Shown piece by piece: positions 1 through 8,097 of a stretch of 27,230 bases of DNA (its first letter is position 1; the number at the start of each line of letters is the position of its first letter). The notes beneath the pieces were generated by a model, which did not search any database, had not been told where the DNA came from, and saw nothing but the letters and a program-made list of their open reading frames with translations. The DNA is from JANWWM01 sp046719715 (GTDB taxonomy: Bacteria > Bacteroidota > Chlorobiia > Chlorobiales > Thermochlorobacteraceae), in contig JBDNCJ010000044.1 in the NCBI GenBank assembly GCA_046719715.1, positions 1 to 27,230 of the forward strand, in the 5' to 3' direction. The translations under genes and the position numbers were made by a program.

Positions 1-87
1 ACGACGGTGATTCTTTATCCGCTCTTCGCTGGGCTGGGCGGAATTATTGCGGCGTCAATGTTCAAAAAAGGTTCGCCACAAGCATAG
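1..87 (+). CDS. C-terminal fragment of a membrane protein (cut by window edge)
   Basis: Frame 1 is open from the first base to a TAG at 85-87 and encodes about 28 residues. They read as a hydrophobic segment (VILYPLFAGLGGIIAASM) followed by a short basic tail (FKKGSPQA). This looks like the last transmembrane helix of an integral membrane protein with a cytoplasmic C-terminus. The N-terminal part lies outside the window, so the family cannot be named. It converges on the cysteine-rich gene that ends at 97, leaving only nine bases between the two stops. A compact tail-to-tail arrangement like this is usual in this window. The reading is short, so it could be chance. Confidence 0.55.
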   Translation, partial: TTVILYPLFAGLGGIIAASMFKKGSPQA

Positions 88-96
88 CCATTGGAT

Positions 97-432
97 TCAG
101 GAATTTCCACGCAAGGCGCGAAGTTGTGCCAATCGATTGCCGTTGTATTGCTTACGATTGAACGTGTTTCCTTTACAAGGATTCGCCACATCTTCGCGCT
201 GTGGAATCGGCTCACCGTATAAATCGCAATGATGCGTTCCGAGATTGTAATTTGTGCAATACGGACACGCCGACGCCAAATTGATTTGCGCGACGATGCT
301 CTTTGAGTCGTTGTAAGTGTTTTTCGCCCACATCGGCGCGGCGGAATTTGTCGCTTCTGCTGACGCGGTTTGCGATTGCTCTGATTGGGATTGCTCCAAT
401 GCGGCAAAGGTTCGGCGGGAATACTGAAACAT
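97..432 (-). CDS. Small cysteine-rich protein, unknown function
   Basis: This is a 111-residue protein without an obvious signal peptide or transmembrane helix. The N-terminal ~35 residues are Gln/Ser/Ala-rich and look disordered. The central part carries four cysteines: CPYC at about 56-59, HHC at about 67-69 and NPC near 86. The spacing is CxxC-x9-C-x16-C, and the segment between the third and fourth reads DLYGEPIP. This pattern suggests a bound metal or small Fe-S cluster. It loosely recalls small CxxC...C..hP...C proteins known from cyanobacteria and, more distantly, HiPIPs, but the spacing does not fit HiPIP well. The start is the ATG at 430-432, with an alternative internal Met at residue 34. 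The gene ends nine bases from the preceding convergent gene. The function is not assigned. Confidence 0.6.
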   Translation of the reverse strand: MFQYSRRTFAALEQSQSEQSQTASAEATNSAAPMWAKNTYNDSKSIVAQINLASACPYCTNYNLGTHHCDLYGEPIPQREDVANPCKGNTFNRKQYNGNRLAQLRALRGNS

Positions 433-533
433 ACTACGAACTGCGGTTAATAATTGAGAATGATGCGTTCAATTTGTGAAATGTTTTTCTCTCTTTCAAC
501 ATCAGTGCCAAGTTTCCCTCCCAAGTTCTTGCC

Positions 534-563
534 TTGACACGCCTTTGATTGTTGGTGTATATT
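534..563 (+). promoter_or_regulatory. Sigma70-like promoter of porU
   Basis: A perfect -35 box TTGACA (534-539) and a TATATT -10 box (558-563) are separated by 18 bp. Transcription would start near 570. That rules out the upstream ATG at 549, which lies inside the promoter, and supports the porU start at 627 with a leader of about 57 nt. Confidence 0.6.
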
Positions 564-626
564 GACGCGAAATCAGCCAAGTCAATTAGCTTTTCAAGCA
601 CTGACCGTAACTTTCCATTCACTTTT

Positions 627-3600
627 ATGGGTCATTTTCTTCTGTCGCTTGCCGCATTGCTCTTTTTTTCTCACGCGCTTTTTGCACAAAACGGATTGCA
701 AGTTTTAAGCAAAGACGAAACAAGCCTAACGATTTCATTCACGCCGGAGTGGCAAGGCGTCGACACGGTTGAAATCAATGGGCAGATGTATCAACAATTT
801 CCCTTTTTGGGTGGCGTTGCGAGAGCAGAACGACTTGGCTTGCCCGATGTTCGCACTTTTTACTTCTCGATGCTTATTGGCTCTCTGAAACCGCCGCGCG
901 TTGAAATTCTTTCTGCCGAACGCATTACGCTTTCAAACATTGAACTTGCGCCGACCCCGGCTTTTGATAAAGATGGCAATGCGATTTTTGAACGCGCCCC
1001 AAACTTCGACACTGCCCCACAACCCAAACTCGTTGAAGCCTCAACGCCACAAATTGCTCGTGGTTACTTCATCTCCACCATTCAAATTACGCCGATGCAA
1101 TACAACGCAAAGGCGAAAGTGCTTCAAAAGTTTTCCAAGATTGTCGCCCGTATTTCCTTTGAGCGATTTACTTCATCGTCTCCCCTTCAAAGCCGACTTG
1201 CGCCAAAGACCGACGAGATGTTTGGGCATCTTGTTAATTTTGATGTTGGAAAATCGTGGCAACTTGCGCCGCTTCGCAATGCCAGCACCGACACCGTTAC
1301 ACAGAGCGTTTTGCGTTCAGGGCGATTTTACAAATTGGAACTGCGCGAAGAAGGCGTGTATCGATTAGACCGTCAATACCTCGAATCCATCGGAATCAAT
1401 CCGAATACGATTGACCCGCGCAAATTGAAAATTTACTTTAACGGCGGCGATGAGTTGGACGTGCGCGTCAATTCTGTCAAAGTTCCCGATTTGCAAGAGC
1501 AAGCCATTTTCGTTTCAGGCGAAGCCGATGGCTCATTTGATTCAGGCGATTTCATTCTCTTTTACGTCAAAGGCACACAAGGCTTGCGCTTTAATTCCGT
1601 CTCACAACAACTTTCTCACTACAACAATCACTTCACGAATTCATCATTTGCCTTTCTTTCGCTCGATGGTGCAAACGGCAAGCGATTAACCTCGTCGCCT
1701 TCGCTGCAAGTGCCGTCGCCGTTTGTGCCGCAGTCGTTTCAGACGCAAAGTTTTGTCGAAAACGACCGCGTTCATTTCACGAATTTTGGAATTCATTTTT
1801 ATGATGTTCCACTAAGCTCCTCGCGTCGGAATGCAACCTATTCGCTTGCCACACCTTCCATTGATGCTTCCCGTTCTGCCTCGCTTCGTGGGCTTTTCAT
1901 GCTTGCCAGCAATCAAGCCGAAAATTTTTCGCTTCGATTAGGAAGCACGCTTCTTGGACAGTTCTCCTCGTTTGGAGGCACAATTGGGGCTTACCGACCG
2001 GGCGCAGTTTTTCAAATCAATACGCCTTCCCTTCAACCGCTTTCGCAAGCCACTCAAACCATTTCGATTGACTTTTCAGGAAACAGTGCCATCGGCTCTC
2101 TTTATCCCGATTGGATTGAACTCAACTATTGGCGACGCTTTGAGGCGGAAAGCGGGATTTTAACTTTTAATTCTCTTGTTGGACTTTCATCGCAGGGTGT
2201 GGTAGAATATCGCCTGTCAGGCTTCGCCTCGTCGCTGATGGTTTGGGACTTGACGTCCAGCGAGATGATTTCAGGCGTTTCTAATGGTGCGTTTCAGCGT
2301 CAGGAATCGCCGGGCAACTTTCGTGAGTATGTCGCTTTTGACAATTCGTATTCGTTTAAGCGCCCCGTTTCAGCGACGCTGGTTACCAATCAAAACATTC
2401 GCAGTTTAATCGCTCAAAGTCCTGAATACATCGTGGTTTATCCGAAAGAATATGAATCGGCGGCGACACGGATTTTCAATTATCGACGCGACAACGCCCG
2501 ATGGGGCACGCTTGCGCTGCGCTGTGCGATGGTTTCAACCGAGCAAATCTACAACGAGTTTTCTGGCGGCAAACAGGATTTCACCGCGATTCGCAACTTC
2601 ATCAAATACCTTTACGACAATGCGGCGAGCAACGACTTGCGCCCGAAATATGTCTTGCTTTTAGGCGATGGCGATTGGGATTTTCGAAACCTTGTTGGGC
2701 GCACCTATCCGAAAGTTCCTGTGTTTGCTTCAGCCGACCGCGCCGATGAACTTGCGCCGTTTAATTGCTCTGACGATTTCTTCGTGAGCGTTCAAGGCGA
2801 AGATTTCCGACCAGAATTAGCCATCGGTCGCCTAACGGTTCAATCTGCACAAGAAGCCGAATTTGCCGTTGAGAAAATCATCGGCTACGAAACCAATTCC
2901 GACTTTGGGGATTGGCGCAACCGATTTGGATTGGTTGCCGATGATTATCCAAACGGTGCAGTTCGTAATCCCGGACACGCACGCGACCAATTCACCCGCG
3001 ACAGTGAATTTACCTTGCAACAAGCCCGCATCAGCGCGCCTTACATCGATGCTGTCAAACTCTACGCGCCGTTTTATCGACCGGAAAGCGCCGCCGGCGG
3101 CAGACGCTTCCCCGCGCTTTACAACGACATCATCAACCAACTCAACAGCGGCTTGCTCATCACAAACTTCATTGGGCATGGTAACCCGAATGTGTGGACG
3201 GCGGAGCGCATTTTTGAGCCTGCGACTTCTCTGCGCTTGCTCAACAATCAACGCCGATTGACATTTGGCATTACGGCAACTTGCGACTTCGGCAGAAACG
3301 ACGACCCATTTTTTCAAAGCGGCGCAGAGCAAATGTTCATCACACCGAACGGCGGTGCGGTCGGACTTTTCACCACATCGCGCGCAATTTTAGTAACGAG
3401 CGGCTCAAACGCACCACCCGCAATTTTGCGCCAACTCTTAGCGCGACAATCCGACGGTCTTGCTTCACCGGTCGGGCTTTCGCTCTTGCGCTTCAAACTC
3501 AATAATTCGATTGGCTCCGACGTCGGATTTTTCTTCTTGCTGGGCGACCCCGCTATGCGACTGCTTTCAGGCAGAGCGGTGGCACAAATTGATTCAATTA

Positions 3601-4673
3601 ACGGCGTTGCACTTCATACAGCGTCGCTTACAGTTCCGGCACTCAGCCGCACGCGCATTTCAGGCTCGGTGCGCTCGCCGCAAGGAAGTCTGCTTTCGGA
3701 TTTCACCGGCAAAGTCGCAACTGTCATTTTTGACGCCGCCCGACCCACGCCCGCTGACCACGAAGGCGACGGCATTATCGACGACTATTACAACGTGCGC
3801 AACGCGCTCATCTATCGCGGCACGGTCGATGCACGCAACGGACGATTCACCATTCAATTCGTCGTTCCGAAAGATATTTCCTACGACAGCCTCAATTCAG
3901 GTCGCATCAGCCTTTATGCTTGGAAGGAAAATCCATCGCTCGGCGATTTCTTTGCAACGGCATCAGGGGCAACTGAACAAGTGCTTTTCACGGGCACAAG
4001 TCCCGACGCACAGCCCGACAACACACCTCCGAATGCGACCATTTTTCTTAACGATAGAACCTTCACATCGGGCGGCATCACCAATCAAAACCCAACTTTC
4101 ATTGCCGAACTTTCCGATGAAAACGGCATTAACCTTACGCAAAGCATTGGGCGTGCCATCACGCTCGTGCTCAATGGCGATGAGCGCAATCCGATTATTC
4201 TCAACGAATTTTATCAAGCCCGTGAAGGCAGTTTCACCGACGGTGAAATTCGCTATCCGTTCCGCAATTTGCGCGACGGACGCTACTCGCTTCGCTTCAA
4301 GGCGTGGGATACCTTCAACAACTCCGTCGAGCAATTCTTGGATTTTACCGTCTCCGATTCGTCCAAACTCACACTCGGCAATCGCGTCATGAACTATCCC
4401 AATCCGTTCCGCGACCGAACCACCTTCGTCATCGAAAACAATCGCCCCAACGACTTGCTCAACGTGCAAATCAAAATTTACACCGTCGCCGGACGTTTGA
4501 TTAAAACGCTCCGCGACGCCCAAGCGGCGCACCGCATCAACATCGCTTGGGACGGCAAAGACGACGACGGCAGCCTCGTCGCCAATGGCATTTACCTTTA
4601 CAAAGTCATTTTAAGCAGTCAGGACGGGCAATTTCGGGCGGAACGAATCGAGAAACTCGCTGTTGTGCGTTAG
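627..4673 (+). CDS. porU: PorU-type C25 peptidase, type IX secretion sortase
   Basis: This is a 1348-residue secreted gingipain-like (family C25) cysteine peptidase. In characterised species PorU sits at the cell surface, removes the C-terminal signal of type IX cargo and attaches the cargo to lipopolysaccharide. The first ~20 residues (MGHFLLSLAALLFFSHALFA) are a clear signal peptide. The catalytic domain contains LLLGDGDWDFRN, a His in FIGHGNPNVW (about H851) and a Cys in TATCDFGRNDDPF (about C886), the expected dyad. The last ~100 residues form a FlgD-like Ig fold (NYPNPFRDRT, GIYLYKV). At 1348 residues it is longer than Porphyromonas PorU (about 1150). The same frame stays open to an ATG at 549, but that codon lies in the promoter. 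The BLUF gene follows after 50 nt. No other por genes are visible here. Confidence 0.9.
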   Translation: MGHFLLSLAALLFFSHALFAQNGLQVLSKDETSLTISFTPEWQGVDTVEINGQMYQQFPFLGGVARAERLGLPDVRTFYFSMLIGSLKPPRVEILSAERITLSNIELAPTPAFDKDGNAIFERAPNFDTAPQPKLVEASTPQIARGYFISTIQITPMQYNAKAKVLQKFSKIVARISFERFTSSSPLQSRLAPKTDEMFGHLVNFDVGKSWQLAPLRNASTDTVTQSVLRSGRFYKLELREEGVYRLDRQYLESIGINPNTIDPRKLKIYFNGGDELDVRVNSVKVPDLQEQAIFVSGEADGSFDSGDFILFYVKGTQGLRFNSVSQQLSHYNNHFTNSSFAFLSLDGANGKRLTSSPSLQVPSPFVPQSFQTQSFVENDRVHFTNFGIHFYDVPLSSSRRNATYSLATPSIDASRSASLRGLFMLASNQAENFSLRLGSTLLGQFSSFGGTIGAYRPGAVFQINTPSLQPLSQATQTISIDFSGNSAIGSLYPDWIELNYWRRFEAESGILTFNSLVGLSSQGVVEYRLSGFASSLMVWDLTSSEMISGVSNGAFQRQESPGNFREYVAFDNSYSFKRPVSATLVTNQNIRSLIAQSPEYIVVYPKEYESAATRIFNYRRDNARWGTLALRCAMVSTEQIYNEFSGGKQDFTAIRNFIKYLYDNAASNDLRPKYVLLLGDGDWDFRNLVGRTYPKVPVFASADRADELAPFNCSDDFFVSVQGEDFRPELAIGRLTVQSAQEAEFAVEKIIGYETNSDFGDWRNRFGLVADDYPNGAVRNPGHARDQFTRDSEFTLQQARISAPYIDAVKLYAPFYRPESAAGGRRFPALYNDIINQLNSGLLITNFIGHGNPNVWTAERIFEPATSLRLLNNQRRLTFGITATCDFGRNDDPFFQSGAEQMFITPNGGAVGLFTTSRAILVTSGSNAPPAILRQLLARQSDGLASPVGLSLLRFKLNNSIGSDVGFFFLLGDPAMRLLSGRAVAQIDSINGVALHTASLTVPALSRTRISGSVRSPQGSLLSDFTGKVATVIFDAARPTPADHEGDGIIDDYYNVRNALIYRGTVDARNGRFTIQFVVPKDISYDSLNSGRISLYAWKENPSLGDFFATASGATEQVLFTGTSPDAQPDNTPPNATIFLNDRTFTSGGITNQNPTFIAELSDENGINLTQSIGRAITLVLNGDERNPIILNEFYQAREGSFTDGEIRYPFRNLRDGRYSLRFKAWDTFNNSVEQFLDFTVSDSSKLTLGNRVMNYPNPFRDRTTFVIENNRPNDLLNVQIKIYTVAGRLIKTLRDAQAAHRINIAWDGKDDDGSLVANGIYLYKVILSSQDGQFRAERIEKLAVVR

Positions 4674-4723
4674 CGTTTAATTCTTTTTCTAAACATTTTT
4701 TCATTCACCTTAACATCAACCCA

Positions 4724-5146
4724 ATGCAACTCTATCGTTTGGTCTATTACAGCGAGGCGGCAGACAATCTCACGGTTCAAGATGTAAAGTCCATATCGGC
4801 GAAAGCGAGCCTGAAAAACGAATCACTTTTAGTTTCCGGTGGATTGCTTTACTGCGAAAGCAAATTTCTGCAAGTCTTGGAAGGCGGCATCTCGCCCGTT
4901 AACAAACTTTTTGATACCATTCTTCGCGACCCGCGCCATAAAAATGTCAATTTGATTGACTTCACTCGCATCAAGAAGCGTGAATTTGAAGGGTGGGACA
5001 TGTCGCTCGTCTTTTTTCCGACCTCGCGCGACTTCTATCCCGAATACATCAAATACAGCGGCGGCGATTCCTTTGACCCGCTGAGTTTGGACGGCGACGT
5101 TTGCGTGGCGTTTCTTCGCGGTTTGCTTGAACGCCAAAAGCGATGA
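4724..5146 (+). CDS. BLUF-domain blue-light sensor (PixD-like, stand-alone)
   Basis: This 140-residue protein is essentially a single BLUF domain, a flavin-binding blue-light sensor. All signature residues fall at the numbering known for cyanobacterial PixD/Slr1694: Tyr8 (LYRLVYYS), Asn32, Gln50 in FLQVLEG, and Trp91 and Met93 in FEGWDM. The photochemical Tyr-Gln pair is therefore intact. About 45 residues follow the core and probably form the C-terminal helices seen in short BLUF proteins. There is no EAL, GGDEF or DNA-binding output domain, so it should signal through a partner protein. The start is the ATG at 4724. The frame extends upstream into porU but without homology. It lies 50 nt after porU in the same direction, so co-transcription is plausible. 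The partner is unknown. Confidence 0.92.
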   Translation: MQLYRLVYYSEAADNLTVQDVKSISAKASLKNESLLVSGGLLYCESKFLQVLEGGISPVNKLFDTILRDPRHKNVNLIDFTRIKKREFEGWDMSLVFFPTSRDFYPEYIKYSGGDSFDPLSLDGDVCVAFLRGLLERQKR

Positions 5147-5242
5147 ATCCCGAAACGTTGAATGCTTTGAGTTGCTCGTTAAGCCTCGAAAATCAACGTC
5201 TGAATTTCAACTCTTTGCTCTCAGCCGCATCTGACCCAGCCC

Positions 5243-5269
5243 GTCTATTGCGTCTACTGCGTCTAAGTA
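5243..5269 (+). repeat. Nonamer-period mini-array (GTCTAxTGC x3)
   Basis: Three head-to-tail 9-nt units, GTCTATTGC, GTCTACTGC and GTCTAAGTA, begin at 5243, 5252 and 5261. The region is intergenic, between the BLUF gene and cca. The 9-nt period resembles that of the larger array around 24281-24960, although the unit sequence is different. Confidence 0.65.
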
Positions 5270-5306
5270 TGCGTTCAAAATTCACGACAGGTTCACAGAC
5301 CCTCAG

Positions 5307-5398
5307 TGTCATTGCGAAACCGACGAAGTCGAGCCAAGCAATCCATCTTAAAGATGGCTACAAGGTTTATGGATTCTGTCGATACGCTTGCAATGACA
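5307..5398. repeat. Interspersed inverted-repeat element, TGTCATTGC type
   Basis: The element starts with TGTCATTGCGA and ends with GCAATGACA, forming an imperfect inverted repeat whose inner arms (GCAATCCAT and ATGGATTC) also pair. The middle, TTAAAGATGGCTACAAGG, forms the loop. This is the general architecture of REP-like or small MITE-like intergenic repeats. A frame through it can be read as protein, but the composition follows the repeat. Confidence 0.7.
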
Positions 5399-5436
5399 TT
5401 CGTCGCTTGGCTGTGAATGACAGCACTATTTTCTTA

Positions 5437-5527
5437 TCATTCTGACCGAAGCGTAGCGCAGTGAAGAATCCATCAGCGAATCTCACCGAGTTCGTCAGTG
5501 GATTCCTCGCGACGCTCGGAATGACGA
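5437..5527. repeat. Second interspersed inverted-repeat element, TCATTCTGA type
   Basis: The left arm, TCATTCTGACCGAAGCG ending in GAATCCA, pairs imperfectly with the right arm, TGGATTCCTCGCGACGCTCGG followed by AATGACGA. The unpaired centre is about 20 nt. It is related in design to the element at 5307-5398 but has different terminal bases. Together with the nonamer array and the cca leader it fills the 482-nt gap 5147-5628, where I see no convincing gene. Confidence 0.7.
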
Positions 5528-5608
5528 ACACATTTTTATAGCGCTACCCTAATTCCGTCTCGATACTTATTGCATCTCTTGCGTTTCTTCAAAGTTCAAA
5601 TTTCGCCG

Positions 5609-5616
5609 TAACTTTA
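5609..5616 (+). promoter_or_regulatory. Possible -7 box (TAACTTTA) upstream of cca
   Basis: TAACTTTA matches the Bacteroidota TAnnTTTG box at seven of eight positions. No convincing -33 TTTG box is visible 19 nt upstream. If it is real, transcription begins near 5621, leaving almost no leader before the TTG at 5629 and favouring a downstream start for cca. Confidence 0.35.
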
Positions 5617-5628
5617 CGCCATGCTTCA

Positions 5629-7176
5629 TTGTTGAGAGCCATAAAAAACGACGTGCCGATAATTCTCGTTAGAAGTTCGAACCAACTGCAATTTGTTGAA
5701 CACTTTATCCGTGATAAAACCTTGAAACTGACACCTTCAGAACCCCTATTTGAGAAAATTGGTCGCCTTGCCGATTCAATGAATCTGCCGTGCTATGCGG
5801 TCGGTGGGTTTGTTCGCGATATGTTATTAGGAAAACCTTGCAAAGATATCGATGTGATGGTCGTTGGCGAGCCGATTGCCTTTGCTAAGGCGGTGAAGTC
5901 GCATTTGAACGGTTTTGGCTTTGCGGTTTTCGAGCGATTCCGAACTGCACGTTTGAGCCTTCCCGATGTAGCGCAAGGCGAGTTCAAACTTGAATTTGTT
6001 GGCGCACGCAAAGAAAGTTACAACCCCGATTCACGCAAGCCGATTACCGAAATCGGAACACTTCAAGACGACCTTTCACGGCGCGACTTCACCGTGAACG
6101 CTTTTGCGGTGTCGCTTAACGCAAGCACTTTCGGCGAACTGATTGATTTATTTGGCGGACTTGACGACTTGAACAAAAAACTCTTGCGCACGCCGCTTGA
6201 GCCCGAATCCACTTTTTCAGATGATCCGCTTCGAATGCTTCGTGCGGCGCGCTTTGCATCAAAACTTGGCTTTACGCTTCACCCTTCCATTCCACCTGCG
6301 ATGGAAACCATGCGCTCGCGCCTGAAAATCGTCTCGCAAGAGCGCATCACCGATGAACTGCTCAAATTGCTTATGACCGACAAGCCTTCCATCGGTTTTG
6401 AAATTTTGTATCGCACGAAAATTCTCGATGACATTTTCCCCGAACTGCCCGTGATGGCAGGCGTCGAGCAGGTCGACGGCATGGGGCATAAAGACACTTT
6501 TTTCCATACGCTGAAAGTTGTTGATAACATTTGCGCGATGACCGATAATGTCTGGCTTCGCCTTTCGGCTCTTTTGCACGACATTGGCAAGCCGCGCACG
6601 AAGCGCTTTCATCAAGGGTTTGGGTGGAGTTTTCATGGGCACGATGCAGTCGGGGCAAATATGCTACCGAAAGTGTTTCGCCGTATGAAATTGCCGATGG
6701 AACAACTTCCCTTTGTTCAAAAAATGGTGCGTCTGCATTTGCGTCCGATTCCGCTCTCGCGCGATGAAATCAGCGACGCGGCGATTCGGCGTTTGATGTT
6801 TGAAGCCGGCGAACATTTGGACGACTTAATGACGCTTTGTCGCGCCGATGTAACGAGCAAGAATCCGAAAAAAGTGCAGAAAATTTTGGCGAACTTTGCG
6901 CGCGTTGAAGAAAAGGTCGCCGATGTCTCCGAAAAAGACAAGTGGGCAAAATGGCGTCCGCCCGTCAACGGCAACGAAATCATGGACATGTTTAATCTTC
7001 CCGAAGGACGCACCGTCGGAATTTTGAAGAAGTCAATGGAAAACGCCATTCTGGACGGCGTTATTCCGCACGAGCGCGAAGCGGCAATTGAATTTTTGAA
7101 AGCCAAGTTTTTAGAAATTCAGTCTGAAACGCTCCCTGAACAGGCGCAGAAGAAAGTGAATGAATCGTTGGTTTAA
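5629..7176 (+). CDS. cca: CCA tRNA nucleotidyltransferase / poly(A) polymerase family with HD domain
   Basis: This enzyme adds or repairs the CCA 3' end of tRNA. Counting from a TTG at 5629 (515 aa), the class II nucleotidyltransferase core shows GGFVRDMLLGK (about 59-69) with the metal-binding pair DIDV (73-76), then LSRRDFTVNAFAV and DDPLRMLRAARFASKLG, which form the head and neck. A C-terminal HD phosphohydrolase domain is marked by LLHDIGKPRTKRF (H317-D318) and FHGHDAVG. The start is uncertain: the first ~31 residues look unlike the family, and an in-frame GTG at 5653 or TTG at 5722 (before KLTPSEPLF) would give a more typical N-terminus. No Shine-Dalgarno is visible for any of them. Bacterial COG0617 enzymes can be CCA-adding or poly(A)-adding; CCA is favoured because no other candidate is in view. 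Confidence 0.88.
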   Translation: MLRAIKNDVPIILVRSSNQLQFVEHFIRDKTLKLTPSEPLFEKIGRLADSMNLPCYAVGGFVRDMLLGKPCKDIDVMVVGEPIAFAKAVKSHLNGFGFAVFERFRTARLSLPDVAQGEFKLEFVGARKESYNPDSRKPITEIGTLQDDLSRRDFTVNAFAVSLNASTFGELIDLFGGLDDLNKKLLRTPLEPESTFSDDPLRMLRAARFASKLGFTLHPSIPPAMETMRSRLKIVSQERITDELLKLLMTDKPSIGFEILYRTKILDDIFPELPVMAGVEQVDGMGHKDTFFHTLKVVDNICAMTDNVWLRLSALLHDIGKPRTKRFHQGFGWSFHGHDAVGANMLPKVFRRMKLPMEQLPFVQKMVRLHLRPIPLSRDEISDAAIRRLMFEAGEHLDDLMTLCRADVTSKNPKKVQKILANFARVEEKVADVSEKDKWAKWRPPVNGNEIMDMFNLPEGRTVGILKKSMENAILDGVIPHEREAAIEFLKAKFLEIQSETLPEQAQKKVNESLV

Positions 7177-7308
7177 TGGCTTTGCGGTTTCTTGCTTGAA
7201 TCCATGCCTTGCGTTACTTTGATGCGTGCATGTTCGTTCATACTGCCGTAGCCATGTAACTTACTTCATCAATCAAACTTTTTTCCAACTCTTAACTTTC
7301 CAAATCAA

Positions 7309-8052
7309 ATGCCTGCACACGAAATTGACTATCAAATTTTTGGTAGCGAAATGCAAATTGTTGAGGTCGAGTTAGACCCAAATGAAGCCGTCCGCGCCGA
7401 AGTCGGCACCATGATGTATATGGAAGAAGGGATTGAGATGCAAACCTCTACGGGAGGCGGTATCTTTTCCGGCTTGAAGCGCATGTTCACCGGCGATTCG
7501 TTTTTCATCACCTCATTTCTCAATCGAGGACAAGGCAAAAGGCGTGTCGCGTTTGCCGCGCCGTATCCGGGCAAAATCATTCCGTTGGATTTGAAGTCGC
7601 TCGGCGGCGAGTTCATTTGCCAAAAAGACGGATTTTTATGCGCTGCACAAGGCATTGAAATCGACATCGCTTTTACCAAAAAAATCGGCACGGGGCTTTT
7701 CGGTGGTGAAGGCTTTATTTTACAACGGCTCACAGGCGACGGCTGGGCGTTTGTTCATTCGGGCGGCACGATTATTCAACGCCAACTTGCCGCTGGCGAA
7801 ACCTTGCGCGTCGATACAGGCTGTCTCGTTGCGATGGCGCCGACCGTTGATTACGACATTCAGTTCGTGGGCGGATTTAAAAACGTCTTATTCGGCGGCG
7901 AAGGCTTGTTCTTCGCCAAACTCACCGGTCCTGGACTTGTGTATCTACAAAGCCTGCCGTTCTCGCGCTTAGCAGATAGAATCGTGCGTGCCTCTTACGG
8001 TGGCAAAGACGAAGGCGGCATTGGTATCGGTAGCATTTTCGGCGGCGATTAA
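7309..8052 (+). CDS. AIM24-family (TIGR00266) protein
   Basis: This is a 247-residue protein of the AIM24/TIGR00266 family, a beta-rich single-domain fold that is widespread in bacteria and related to mitochondrial Aim24. Its biochemical role is not established. Characteristic stretches are EIDYQIFGSEMQIVEVELDP at the N-terminus, EVGTMMYMEEGIEM (about 36-49), the glycine-rich TGGGIFSGLKRMFTG, and repeated FGGEG motifs in the second half (GLFGGEGFILQRLTG, LFGGEGLFFAKLTGPG). There is no signal peptide and no helix spans the membrane. The ATG at 7309 follows a TAACTTTC box at 7293-7300, too close for a normal leader. A small glycine-rich gene follows after 45 nt in the same direction and the pair ends at one terminator, so they are probably an operon. 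Confidence 0.88.
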   Translation: MPAHEIDYQIFGSEMQIVEVELDPNEAVRAEVGTMMYMEEGIEMQTSTGGGIFSGLKRMFTGDSFFITSFLNRGQGKRRVAFAAPYPGKIIPLDLKSLGGEFICQKDGFLCAAQGIEIDIAFTKKIGTGLFGGEGFILQRLTGDGWAFVHSGGTIIQRQLAAGETLRVDTGCLVAMAPTVDYDIQFVGGFKNVLFGGEGLFFAKLTGPGLVYLQSLPFSRLADRIVRASYGGKDEGGIGIGSIFGGD

Positions 8053-8097
8053 GCCTTACAACCTTTCACGCTTTTTTAACTCAAACCACATCAATGC

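Noticed and set aside
97..432. High-potential iron-sulfur protein (HiPIP)
   Set aside because: Four cysteines are present, but the spacing (2, 9, 16) differs from HiPIP (2, about 14, about 15) and the typical aromatic motifs and export signal are missing.
434..622. Minus-strand frame of 62 codons between the cysteine-rich gene and porU
   Set aside because: It runs antisense through the porU promoter and signal-peptide region and has no family features.
5143..5445. A 100-codon frame whose ATG overlaps the BLUF stop (ATGA)
   Set aside because: The overlap looks like coupling, but the frame runs through the nonamer array and an inverted-repeat element, and the protein has no recognisable pattern.
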